From Channallabes apus (Eukaryota > Chordata > Actinopteri > Siluriformes > Clariidae), in NCBI GenBank assembly GCA_030522415.1, contig CM060127.1, forward strand, positions 9,058,707 through 9,122,706: a stretch of DNA of 64,000 nucleotides. The letters run 5' to 3'. Both the position numbers and the translations under genes were made by a program. Each line of letters begins with the position of its first letter. Within the stretch, counting starts at the first letter, position 1. The notes beneath the pieces were generated by a model. That model saw only the letters and a program-made list of their open reading frames with translations. It was not told the origin of the DNA and did no database searches. Positions 32,601 to 43,729 of this stretch are shown here, in pieces.

Positions 32601-32995
32601 AAGAGAGAGAGGGGGAGAGAGAGAGGTGGTTTTAAACACTTTATTGTATAACAATAAAGATATACCTACATTACATTTTTCCTTATATGCATATATACAC
32701 ACGCACTTGCATATAAACACACATACTTACTGTACACACACACACGCAGTCAACATGCATACACACAGACGCCCACATACAGTATTTACATTTTTACATT
32801 TTTTTTTTTTTATTAACACCCACTATACCCCCCACTTCACTTCCCCTACTATTAACAAGTCTTTTTTTTTCCTTCAGTTTTTTTGGTCCATTAATTTACA
32901 GTTTTATTTACAGTTTGTGGTTTGTTTTCAGCTGTTGTCCATTTTTTCTTCTTCTTTCTGAGTGACAGTTTGTTTTTTGTTACCTGTTGTGTTAG

Positions 32996-34640
32996 TTATT
33001 TCGGTTCTTTTAACGTTTTAACTACATGTTTTCTGTCTGTTTTGGACAGCTGTAGGAACAGGTTCACCTGCTCCTCTATGCCTGTAGGTGTGTGTGCGGT
33101 GCTGCACCCGGCCTCCTCACTCTCCTGTACTGCGGTGCTCTGGGTCTGACTCCGGGTTTTACGTTTATTTGTCGGTTCTGTGACTGACATCTCCTCCCGT
33201 TTTCTCCTCGGTTTTGTTGTGCTGTCTGTGTTGTCTTTGGGTGTCTGTGGCTGCTGTGTTTCGGTGTGGACATTGGAGGCGTGGTCACTGTCAGCACTGA
33301 ACACTGTACCGGCATCAGGAACACCTTTTCCACTGCTCTGGTTCCCGTGCCGGTTCCCAATTTTGGAACCAGTGCCGCGCTTTTCCACAGAAAAAAGTTG
33401 GTGCCCTAAAACAAGCACCGGCACCGGCCCCTAAACTCTGCTGGTCTAGTCGCGAGAACCCGTGACGTCACGAGCGGTGGGTGGAGTTATAGGGAGCGTA
33501 AAAAAAATGGCGGAGACGCAAAGTCCGTTAATGTGGAGCGCGGACAAAACAAAAGCGCTATTAACAATTTGGACATCCGCCGAGATTCAGCAGAAATTGG
33601 AAAGTGTTTTAAGAATGTATTAAAAGTGTATGAGGAAATAAGAGAAGAACTAATAGTCGCAGGCTTAACACGAACAATCGAGCAACTTGTGTACAAGCTA
33701 GTTGTCTATGTCGATCTCTTTCAGCGGTTATAACACTTCGAATAAGCTGATTTTGGATACTGAAATACATTTTCATAGTTTGGAGAATAACCAGTAAACT
33801 GACTTCGGGCAAGTTCATTTCTGTTTAGTGGGCGTGGCCTGTGACGAATTATCATGCAGCTCCCGCTGAGCTCCCAGGTTCCCAGTTCAGCACCGAGCAC
33901 CTGGCACCAGTGTAGTGGAAATGAGGTAAAGTTCTGCGCTCACGCTGTGTACAGTGGTACCGGTGTCGAGTTCAGCGCCGAGCGCAGGGTGTGTCTCAGT
34001 GCTGCCGGTGTGTTCAGTACTGACCTCTGGGAGTTCAGGTGTGTCGGCAAGGCCCTCCGAAGGCACGGACTCCTCGGTGCTCCCCTGCCGGCTGTCCTCA
34101 TGCTGCTGCCGCTGTTTCCCGGGCGTGTCATCACGCAAGCTCCCCAGCTGCACGGCTCCGTGGGGACAGCTTAGTCTCTTGTGACCGACGTTCCCGCACT
34201 CGAAACATCTCAGCGGCTCCGTGGTGGCAAAGACGATGTAACCACTGTTCCCCTCTTTACACCTAAAGTTCACATTTAGTGTCTGCTCTCGGTTGTTTAA
34301 AACCATTAAAACTTGCCGGCAGAAGGACAGGATGTGGCACAGGTTGTTGGCTCTGCACCCGAGCGGGATGGCTCTCATGGGGCCGGCGAACGTCCCGAAA
34401 CGGGCCAGCTCCTTCATTATTGCCTCATCCTTTATGAAGGGAGGCACGTTGGAGAGCAACACCCTCACTGCGGGGACAGACAGGGGGGTGACTTTAACCA
34501 CAGCTCCTCGCACACATATTCCGCACTATTCATACCCCGTCCTCCGACACACACCTGACACAGACAGGGTTGGAGCAGATGACTTTTTTGAAGTATTCAT
34601 GGTCTCAGGCAGGCCAGACTCAGTATCAGGGTTATGAAAA
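32996..34640 (-). pseudogene. Tx1-like LINE ORF1, split by a DNA element
   Basis: ORF1 of Tx1-clade (L1-related) LINEs is a gag-like RNA-binding protein. On the minus strand, from about 34600, the sequence shows VRVLLSNVPPFIKDEAI and ELARFGTF (an RNA-binding-type fold region), then a CCHC knuckle CFECGNVGHKRLSC near 34200, then an acidic Ser/Thr-rich tail. The frame is cut near 33925. It resumes near 33310 with FSADSDHASNVHTETQQPQT and a basic segment TKPRRKREEM, ending at 32996. The insert between carries its own ends and a Myb-like fragment. ORF2 is not seen downstream. Confidence 0.7.
33310..33920 (+). mobile_element. DNA element with Myb/SANT-like fragment inside Tx1 ORF1
   Basis: The two ends are related in inverse: 'ccttttccactgctctggtt' at the left, against the complement of 'caccagtgtagtggaaatga' at the right. 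The plus strand at 33530-33725 reads, across one frameshift, ALLTIWTSAEIQQKLESV and then KVYEEIREELIVAGLTRTIEQ, a Myb_DNA-bind_4-type helix region common in Harbinger-type elements. Exact ends and target duplication are unclear. Confidence 0.5.
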
Positions 34641-35206
34641 AAACACGTACTGTAATTCCAGAAAGGGCAGAAGGGGTATTTTCCAGCAAATTCAGTTTGC
34701 TATCTGCTAATATAAATTCAGATAAGATGGGTTACGTGATCTGTGTAACCCACCAGGTAGACTAATAAATGAAGAGACAGGCAAAAGCAGGAAAGGTCAG
34801 AGCTTTAAAGTCTAGGGAGTAGGTACAGAAGAACTCAGGAAACTCTGTAGGTAACACCTGCTCCACTTCCTTTTATAGTGAAGCTTGAACAAAATGGCCG
34901 ACACACAGGAAGTGCACAAACAATGAATGGCCAGTCGTAGGTTGGATGCACAAGAACTTGGACAGTTTAAAATTTTCAGTTGGGGACCTTGAAGATCTGA
35001 AATGATCAGACAAAATGAGGGGAAATTTTCCAGCAGGAAACAGGGTTGTGTATGATGCCAGTGGCCCATCTGCAGTAAGATCCCCTCTTCAAGGTTCCAT
35101 TGTACATGGATTTTTGGCTGCCGAATGCTGTCAAACATGCGATTTCAACTGATAACAACTTGATAATTGATACAAAAGCATTACCAAAAGATTAAGTCAG
35201 GATATG
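34641..35206. other. Gene-free DNA
   Basis: No gene or clear element seen. Confidence 0.35.
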
Positions 35207-35373
35207 TCAGCCGACACTAACAGCAGTAACAAACACAAAAAATTCATGAGCTACAGTACACGATACTCGGTATTCGTAAACCAAGACCTGCTTTTTTATG
35301 AAAAATTTTTGCTCATTTTGCAGAATGCTCGCAAACCGTGTTACTTGCAATCTGAGGTTCCACTGTACTTGAT
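35207..35373 (-). mobile_element. Right end of a pogo/Tigger-like short element
   Basis: The end 'ctgaggttccactgta' and the preceding 'ctcgcaaaccgtgttacttg' match 54200-54300. The terminus CAGTGGAACCTC resembles pogo/Tigger inverted repeats. The other end is not seen. Confidence 0.45.
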
Positions 35374-35971
35374 TTAAATACTCTAAAGCAATCAAGGGTA
35401 CTAAGAGTGTACCATATCAAGTTTATGTACCCTCTTTATCGATTATTTGACATACATGTAATTCCACATCTTTTAGGGTAAATCAGCTTTAATTCTTCAT
35501 ATTGCATTTGCAGTTGCTAATAGGGTTCATAAAAGGCTTAAAAAAAAGTCTTGGTTTTTATCAGTAACTCCCATATACAGTACATGTTGCACATGCATTG
35601 GGCATAACATCCACCAGTTTATATATTAAAAGTTTTTGCAATTCTGCAAGCAGCTGTAACTGCTGCTTTTTCTCTGACCTGTCCATAACATGTTGAGGAA
35701 AATGTTTGAGTAGGACCATGTCAAACCTACTGGCAAGTCAGTCTGGACCAACCACTTCAGACCTTTACTCATTACTTTATATATATACATTAAAAAAAAC
35801 ACCACCAAAAGAACAAATGTAGCCAATCTCATGAGTATTGGTAATAACAAGTGATGATTATTGAGCAGACTTATGCAGTCTATGGGTATAAAATAGTAGC
35901 AGGTGTGGTCATAATTATAGCAGAAGCTTACTTGTCTGAAGCTTACAGTACTTCAGCAAATAAAATGGCAA
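35374..35971. other. Gene-free AT-rich DNA
   Basis: Nothing recognised. Confidence 0.4.
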
Positions 35972-36890
35972 CAATTCAATTCAATTTTATTTATATAGTG
36001 CTTTTAACAATGGTCATTGTCTCATTTCACAAAAATGAAAGAAATAAAAAAAGAGCTTTTTTGGAAGTGTGTATATGTGAGAAAAATGTGTCTAGATAAT
36101 AATGAGATGAATGAATGAATGAAATCTCTCTGATGAGCAATCCAAGGGTGACAGCGACAGTGGCAAGGAAAAACTCCCTGAGATGGCATTAGGAAAAAAC
36201 CTTTAGAGGAACTAGACTCAATCAGGGAACCCATCCTCATTTGGGTGATAATACTGTAGATAGAAAATATATAACATATATATATAACATCATGCAGCTC
36301 AAGGATATAAACAGAAGTTCTTTACATTAACATGAAGTCCGGTTCAGCATAGGGACGAGCCAGCTGGAGCTGGTCCTTCTCTGGGTGCCTCAGGAACCTC
36401 GCAGGGTCGGCCTTTGTATACTGGAGCTGGCAAAATCTCCAGATGCCTCGGGATGGGTAGAAAAATACAGAACAGATGGGGAGAATTAGCGTAGTTGCCA
36501 TTCAGGATAGATGTACTGGAGTATGAGGTTATCGGGTGAGTTATGTGAATGCCAGATTAAAGAGATGCGTCTCGAGTCTACTTTTAAACTGGGAAACTGT
36601 GTCTGCTCCCCGAACACTGTCTGGAAGACTATTCCAAAGCTTTGGAGCTAAATATGAAAATGCCCTACCCCCTTTTGTAGAAATTCTGAGAACTACCAGA
36701 AGTCCGGAGTTTTGTGATCTTAAGGCACGTGGTGGATTGTAGCGTAACAGAAGACTGGTTAGGTATGTGGGAGCTAAAACATTTAAAGCCTTGTATGTAA
36801 GTAACACTATTTTGTAATTAATTCTAAACTGACCAGGTAGCCAGTGCAGGGATGATAATATTGGGATCATATGATCATATTTTCAAGAGC
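35972..36890 (-). mobile_element. L2-type LINE 3' fragment
   Basis: The minus-strand frame 36870-36541 gives the L2 C-terminal end ([45 protein letters not shown]). A 3' UTR related to the LINE at 496-5026 (complement of 'tccttgccactgtc') and the tail 'ctatataaataaaattgaat' follow. It is 5' truncated within the reverse transcriptase. Confidence 0.85.
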
Positions 36891-37004
36891 CTGTGAAGTA
36901 AAATACATAAAACATGGGAGAACTCCAGAAAACAGACTGGAGGCCAGATTAAAACCTTGAGGTTTTAAAAGGCAGTGTGAGGCCTTATTAGGAACACCTG
37001 TACA

Positions 37005-37615
37005 GTATTCTGGTTTTGACTTTTTGCCCTCCATTGACTTTGATTATTGATTTGTGGCTTTGGTTTGGTTGCTTGGCTCTTTGTATATATTTGTAGATAA
37101 TTTCACTGTATGTTTGTACACTTACAGTACCAGTAGTAGGGGTGTGGCTGCCATTTATTTTGGGAAGAATAAATTTATTCAGCGTTTTTGGTTTAGGGGG
37201 TCAGGAAAGGTACCTGTATTTTTGTTTGTGTTGTCTTTTTTTGCAGGTAATCAAGCTACTAAAATACAGATACCCTTTTGTTTATTATTTTGGCCTGGGT
37301 CCACCCTGAAGCTGATCCTGGGGTGTGCGTGCGTGTGCGCATTTTTGTTTGTGTATTTTTTTGTAAAGCAATGCAAACCTCACTAAGCGCCCACTTTGAT
37401 TTTCAAGCATTATTTTATTAGATTTTTTTAACTACACTAGAATCCCCCATTCCACCCACGCTGTTAAAAAAAAGTAACTCTGTATAAAATAATAATTTTT
37501 TATGAGCTACTTTTTACTTTTACTTGAGCATATTTTTATAATTTTTTTATTTCACTGAAGTAACAGTACTTTTACTAAAAGAGTAAGAGTATAAAAGTTT
37601 ATGAATCTTTCCACT
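37005..37615 (+). mobile_element. Deleted copy of the hAT element at 39759
   Basis: Shares ordered blocks with 39759-41123: 'ggttttgactttttgcc', 'ttgcaggtaatc.agctact', 'cactttgattttcaagca' and the end 'actgaagtaacagtactt'. It lacks the left terminus and has internal deletions. Confidence 0.7.
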
Positions 37616-37814
37616 CTGCTGCTAAACCTATCCTGGGTTTTTCTCTGCTTGGTTGAGTGCAAGGGTGGCAGATAGTAAAAGGCACTGGCTCTAGGCCTGC
37701 CATCACAAGGTCAATAGTAGTATTTTAAAATCAATGAAAAATTTCCCTGGGAGCAAATGCAGTGGACATAAAATAATTATTATAAGAGGCCTTTGTTACC
37801 TACACCCTACACTC

Positions 37815-38060
37815 ACAGGTCCTGGAATGGGGGGCATAGCTCCAAGCTCTCCTGCCACCCTGAGATCTGCTCGAACCCATTCTCAAGTCCAGCAACGTTT
37901 TTGGTGACCATCATTAAAGGAGGACGTCTCCAGCTTTGTGGCAGCATGTGATGTTTGCCTAAGGAATAACCATGTCAATACAGACCCAGCAGGCTATCTC
38001 AGACTCTTACCAATCCCACATCGCCCTTGGTCTGACTTCATCACAGAGTATGATGTATCC
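37815..38060 (+). pseudogene. gypsy integrase zinc-domain fragment
   Basis: Across frameshifts the plus strand reads parts of the integrase HHCC region: VQQRFW-like and FVAACDVCLRNN near 37925-37975, then LRLLPIPHRPWSDFITEY. The cysteines of the C-x2-C pair are present. No other part of the element remains. Confidence 0.6.
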
Positions 38061-38119
38061 AATGCCTACATTGTTGTGCTATTTAAATTGTGTGTGATTA
38101 TTGTCTGTGTTTATTCCCT

Positions 38120-38992
38120 TAATTCTTGCGGAGAAGACCAAAGAACTGGTGGTGGACTTCCGAATGCACAAACATACTTCGCTAACACCAGTAAACATTC
38201 AGGGAAAGGACACTGAGAAAGTGGACTCTTATAATACCTGGGTGTTCATCTAAACAATAAACTGGACTGATCAGAAAACACGGATGCAATCTATAGAACA
38301 GGACAGAGAAAACTCTTTCTGCTGAGAAGACTAAGGTCTTTTGGAGTGCAAGGTTACTACTAAAGACCTTTTTGACTCTGTCGTGGCATCAGCCATCTTC
38401 TATGGAGTTGTTTGCTGGTGCAGCAGCATCTCTACTGCAGACAGGAAGAGACTAGAGAAGCTGATAAAGAAGGTTAGCTCACTACTAGCGATTCCTAGCT
38501 AAGTTATCTTCACTGCTGGAGATTGACTCTCACCCCCTCTACAAAACCGTTTCAATCGCTGAGCAGCTCTGAGTGATATCGAAGGTCTTTTCTCCCTGCT
38601 GCTATTAGACTGTCCAATCAGAGCTGCTCCCAGTGAACCACTCACCACTCACAACATAGTTACAATATCCTAATAATAACTACATTATCTCATGACAACA
38701 ACATCTCTTTTTCTTCCTAACTATGCAATATTTTATTACCTAGTGCAAATAGTGAAAGTGTAAATAGTGTGTTGTAGTACCTTTTTCCCCCCTTTCTTTG
38801 TTTTTATACACTAGACTGTGTATAAATAACTTGTTTATTTTTGATTATGTCTATTTTTCTCTTTTTTTTCCTTTATACACGGAACTGTCTCTACTTTATG
38901 TTTGCACATTGTTCTTTGCTGCTGTAATGTTGAAATTTCCCCACTGTGGGACGAATAAAGGTATATCTTATCTTATCTTATCTTAATCATCA
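38120..38992 (+). pseudogene. Rex1-like LINE 3' fragment
   Basis: The plus strand, in broken frames, encodes blocks typical of the end of the Rex1-type reverse transcriptase: EKTKELVVDF, VNIQGKDTEKVDSY, LFLLRRLRSFGV, SAIFYGVVCWCSSI and RKRLEKLIKK. The 3' UTR ends 'ccactgtgggacgaataaag' followed by TATCT-type repeats (about 38963-38988). It is 5' truncated with several stops. Confidence 0.75.
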
Positions 38993-39062
38993 TTATGCTT
39001 CCTATACAGTACCTTTTCTAGCTACTTTCTTTATTGTCTTTTCTGCTCATACCAGCCACAAA

Positions 39063-39064
<2 letters not shown>

Positions 39065-39155
<91 letters not shown>
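39065..39155. repeat. (GT)n microsatellite
   Basis: About 45 uninterrupted GT units. Confidence 0.97.
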
Positions 39156-39158
<3 letters not shown>

Positions 39159-39269
39159 AAAAGTGACATTTTAAAACTAAGGACATTGCATCCTCCATAT
39201 GCCCTATCATTCTTAGGATGGTCTTCAGGCCCCTACAATCCTACACAGTAAAATCAGTAAGAAGTATCT

Positions 39270-39561
39270 TACTTGGGATTGACACATTGTCAGCCTGGAG
39301 TGAAACATCAAGACTGAAAATGTTATAAAACATTATATCAGATTTTTTACTGATTTGAATTGAGATCAAATGGATATAAACAATACCAGGAACATGCATG
39401 ACACACAGTATAACAGAGCCACCATTTAAAAAGTCTTAAAGGTGATAGACCATCAAAAGACAAGTATGTGCACTGTATAACTGAAAATAATCATTAATCA
39501 TTAAAAGAAGGAAGAAAGTGTACCATAAATCATGCATCAAACAGATAGATTGTTACATCAT
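39270..39561 (-). repeat. 3' flank of the PLA2 remnant
   Basis: Shares 'gcctggagtgaaacat' and the following blocks with 61655-61800, the 3' flank of the right-hand PLA2 gene, and 'gtaccataaatcatgca' with the left gene. Confidence 0.65.
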
Positions 39562-39698
39562 CTAGCATCCAGGAGTGCTAGAATGGCAGAGAAAGGTTGG
39601 ATACAAGGCAAATTTCCTGTTGTAAGGAGAATTTCTTAGGCACTGGCCCAGTTTGCTGTCACACTGGCAGAGGATTTTGCAAGTGTCTGTGTTGGAAT
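39562..39698 (-). pseudogene. Orphan PLA2 exon 4
   Basis: On the minus strand an AG acceptor at 39700-39699 is followed by an open exon encoding DSNTDTCKILCQCDSKLGQC, then a tail ending FLCHSSTPGC and TAG. It keeps all six exon-4 cysteines and the active-site Asp, and is one codon shorter than the intact gene. Intron 3 continues at 41124-41480, split by a hAT element, and then stops at DIRS sequence. Exons 1-3 are not found in the window, so this is a fragment of a lost tandem gene. Its open frame could be recent loss or chance. Confidence 0.8.
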
Positions 39699-39758
39699 CT
39701 GGAGAAAGGCCACAATAAATGAAATCAGCAATTGTTTCTTTAAAATCTGTACTTTTAG

Positions 39759-40583
39759 CAGAGGTGGAAAGTAACTAATTACATTTACTCGCGTTACTGT
39801 AATTGAGTAGCTTTTTTGAGTATTTCTACTTTTTAAAGTAGTTTTAAAAATCTGTAATTTTACTTTTACTTAAGTACGTTTTGTTTGAAGTATTGTAATT
39901 CGCTACATTTTAAATCATATTCGCTACTGAGTAAAAAATAAATTAATGAAAATGATAAAACAATAAAAAAAAATATTATACTTTGTATAAATGCTACGTT
40001 GTGCTCGCGCGTGTGTATCATGTCCTGGTCGCGCGCCGCTCCAGACTCCACTCCAGGTTTTCTGACATCGGCATCACCTGACCTTCCACACGGTCGCTTC
40101 CGCCCTGAGTGACGTCATCGACTAGCGCGACCATGTATAAACCGGAGAGAGACGCGGGAAAGATGAAAGAGGTTGTGATTTTGGCGTTTTGATATTTGGT
40201 TGTGTATTCCGGTTTTGACTTTTTGCCTCCAATTGACTTTGATTATTGCTTTGTCGCCTTGTACGGAATGATGGGGGGGGTGATAAAATTATATATACAT
40301 AATATATATAAGCTTATCAAAGCAGTCCCACAGCTTAATCATAGCTAAAACAATCCAGTGAAATATTAGACTGTGAGACTTTTTTGAGCCAGGTATTTTA
40401 TATAGTTTAGCTTAGGTTTATATTTTATATAGTTTATATAGGTTTAGGGAGTCCGGGAAGGTACCTGTATTTTTGTTTGTGTTTTTTTTTTTTTTTTTTG
40501 CAGGTAATCTAGCTACTAAATATAAATACCATTTTGTTTATTATTTTGGCCTGGGTCCATCCTGAATCTGATCCTCCTCCTGT

Positions 40584-40627
<44 letters not shown>

Positions 40628-41123
40628 CAAACCTCATTATTTCATCAGTTAATGATTGGATCTAGTTCTTTCTGCCATATACCACCATTTCCATACAGTT
40701 TAAAATAGAACGCTGAACCAGTCTTTTGCTGTATGGCCCTAGACTGGGACGTAACACCATATTTAAGTGACCACTTTGATTTTCAAGCACAAGAAAGACA
40801 ACAGCTTTATTATGTTAAGGTGTTCCTTCAGTTAAAAAACAACTAGTTTGAGATTTTATATCTGCTCATCTTTTTTGAACTACGCTAGAATGCCTCATCC
40901 CCCCCCCTCTCCCCCCCCCCCCCCCCCCCCCCCCCCCCACTGTTAAAAAAATAAAAAAGTAACTCGGTAACTTTTACTCTGAGTACATTTTTTAATGAGC
41001 TACTTTTTACTTTTAGTTGAGTAGATTTTTATAATGGTAACTTTACTTGTACTTAAGTAAAATTTCACTGAAGTAACAGTACTTGTACTTGAGTACAAAA
41101 TTTTATTACTCTTTCCACCTCTG
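39759..41123 (+). mobile_element. Non-autonomous hAT element in PLA2 remnant intron
   Basis: 1,365 bp with perfect 13-bp inverted ends CAGAGGTGGAAAG and an exact 8-bp target duplication ACTTTTAG (39751-39758 and 41124-41131), as hAT transposases make. Both ends carry variants of 'acttgagtac'. No transposase is encoded. The middle has a (GT)n run (40587-40624) and a C-run of about 38 bases (near 40901-40938). Confidence 0.9.
40899..40939. repeat. Poly-C tract
   Basis: Nearly uninterrupted C for about 40 bases, preceded by another C-run with a TCT break. The minus strand is G-rich and could form quadruplex structure. Confidence 0.85.
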
Positions 41124-41485
41124 ACTTTTAGGAACATTATGAAACTGGTTATATTAGTTATTCTTACCAATATTTAATGTGTTGTCTAAAGTCTATAAGG
41201 TCAAAGTCAAAATCAAGTCAAAGTTGCTAAAACGTTAAAATTACTTAGCTTTTGTTTACTTTAGGAGTGTGAGTATAGAAAAAAAGGGATTTTTTTTTAT
41301 CCCTGATCAAAATTTGAAAATGTCAGGTTGAGACTGATTTTTAAGGATTCAACTATGAGCCTACTTCAATAACTTCAGCATGTATTTAGGTTTTGCTGTG
41401 TACTTGTTCTTGCAGTTACTCTGTTGTGTACAGGCTTAAAACATCACAACTGAGAGGACTGCATAAATCTACAAGGTATTATTTC
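41124..41485 (-). pseudogene. Intron 3 remnant of the decayed PLA2 copy
   Basis: Matches 18475-18740 and 62115-62470, the same intron in the two other genes. The match stops where DIRS sequence begins. Confidence 0.65.
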
Positions 41486-42420
41486 CCATTTTATTCACTT
41501 GGGTAATGGCTCGAACCTTCATCTGATGAGACACACCTACAGGTTATAAATAGGAGTGAACCGGAAACATTCCTCAGATCAATTGTCTGAAGGGACGTCC
41601 AATAACGTAGGCAGTGCGGCATTGGAGCGCAGCATCTCGTTCCTGCCTTTTCAGGGAACAGGTACTGTATACAGCAAAGTAACCTGAGACGTTCCCTTTA
41701 AAAAGCTACACTCGATGGTGCGTGAAAACGCTATGGGAACGAGAATACCAACGCCGCCGCTCTGCAAGTGTCTGGACCCCAAGGTTGTGTAGCGTGTGTG
41801 CACAAGGCCGAGAAGGTCTCAGAGCTATATCTGGGAGACTGACTCGAGGACCCGAGAGCCCGGAGTGGCTGGAACATCCAGACTATAAAATCTAACAAAT
41901 GTATGAGAGGACCAACCCGCCTCGTCACACACTTGCTGCAGGGGAATACCTCTTGCTAGTGCAATAGATGAGGCGATCCCGCTGGTTGAGTGAGCCCTGA
42001 CTCCTAGAGGCGAAGGGAGCCCACGCGCCTTATAGGAGAGGGCAATAGCATCTCTCACCCAGTGTGAGAAGGTCTGTGTAGTGGCGGCCGACCCTGGTTG
42101 CTGCCCCCATAGCATATAAAAAGCTGCTTTGATTTACGCCACTGGCTGGTGCGGTGGATGTAGATCTGAAGAGCACGTACTGGACACAGTAGGTGAAGTT
42201 TCTCTTGCAACGAAGCTGTAAAAGGCGGAAAACAGAAGGCTTCAAGAACAACAGGGTGCATGGTTGAGAATGGAACTTTTGGGAAGATAGTTCGGGTGAG
42301 GATGCAAAATGGCTTTGACTAGCCCAGGGGCAAAGTCTAGGCAGGATGGGGAGACTGACAAGGCATGCAGATCTCCAATCCTCTTCAAAGAGGTAATGGC
42401 CATCAGAAAAACCATCTTAA

Positions 42421-42970
42421 CCCTGGAGAACCCATGGGGTCATATTTGACCCAGACTTTTATTTCATCGTCATATTCAACCCACACACCAAAGTAAAGAT
42501 TTCTTTTTGCATTACAACCCAGTGTGCCCTATGTGAACCCATAACACTGACATTTAGTGGTAACTGACTGAACTAACCTGATTTTTTTCACATCAAACAT
42601 GGCTGCTACTGTGCTTTTTATTTGGTGATATAAAAGCTGATGCCAGTGTTTTTAGTTCCTGCCTTAGAATAAAATTTTATGTGCATAGTCATTGATGAAA
42701 AGTTAAAATCAATAAATATATTTTGAAATGAGACTCTGGTCTTTCCTTACTAAGAAAGAACTCCTGCCTTTATGTCATGAGTGAAAGTTACCAGTTGGTC
42801 AAACATACTGGATATCCCAAGGGGTCATATATGACCCATGTCATTACATGTAGTAGGAAAGGGTTAATTTTTAAAAAACACCTGTTTTAGGGTTCACTGG
42901 GTCTGTATCATCATTTCAGCCAAAGGAGATAGATTTCCTATTAGGATAAGGTGGTCTGGGTTTTCCAGGG
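42421..42970. mobile_element. piggyBac-type MITE
   Basis: 550 bp with inverted ends CCCTGGAGAACCCA and CCCTGGAAAACCCA, flanked by TTAA on both sides (42417-42420 and 42971-42974), the piggyBac target. It sits inside DIRS recombinase sequence and has no transposase. Internal palindromes such as 'ggggtcatatatgaccc' are present. Confidence 0.88.
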
Positions 42971-43196
42971 TTAAGGGTCAGAAACCTGAAAGGCGCTGAC
43001 TCTAGTAGTTTGAAAGGGGTGTCAATTAGACCTTCGAGCACGATAGATAAATCCCACAAAGGGACCGTGGCTCTAGTGGATGGCCTCAACCGTTTAGCTC
43101 GACGAATGAAACGGGCAACTAACTGGTGTTTTCCCACAATAACCCCATCAATCAGAACGTGGCAAGCTGAGATAGCAGCTACGTACGTCTTGAGAG

Positions 43197-43480
43197 TACC
43201 AATCAATCAATCAATCAAATTTTATTTGTATAGCGCCCTACAACAACCTAAAGATGCCCAGGGCGCTTTACAGTATAAAAGCAAAGACACAATAAACAGC
43301 ATAAAAACAATTATCAAATCAATGGCTATATATCAAAAGCTAGTCTAAAAAGATGTGTCTTCAACTGTGATTTAAAAACACACAACTCAGTAATGTTTCG
43401 AAGCTGTCCCGGTAGTGTGTTCCACAATTTTGGGCCCTGGACGGCAAATGACCGGCCTCCAAACTTTTTATAATTGAACT
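43197..43480 (-). mobile_element. LINE 3' tail with (TTGA)n inside DIRS
   Basis: The minus strand encodes the LINE C-terminal end FAVQGPKLWNTLPGQLRN and FKSQLKTHLFR, then a 3' UTR and a TTGA repeat at 43201-43219. It is a short 5'-truncated insertion. Confidence 0.8.
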
Positions 43481-43729
43481 TGGGTATGACCAACGTGGTA
43501 TATTCAACGTGGCATAAGCCCGAGGACAAATTTTCCTGCAGGAACTTGAGCACTGAAACAATTCGGCAGTGGACTGGGTCTACCTGCTTCATCATGCACC
43601 AATTTTCAAATACATTCCATTTCAGAGCATAAGTTCTTCTAGTGGAGGGAGCCCTAGCATTTAGAATAGTTTCAATTACGCTGCCTGGAAGACCAGCTTG
43701 ACTTAGTTGGTCCCGTTCAGGAGCCTGAG

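Noticed and set aside
36187..36260. Host gene in the LINE 3' UTR-like region (small minus-strand frame)
   Set aside because: The sequence is the L2 3' UTR, present also at 4779-4880.
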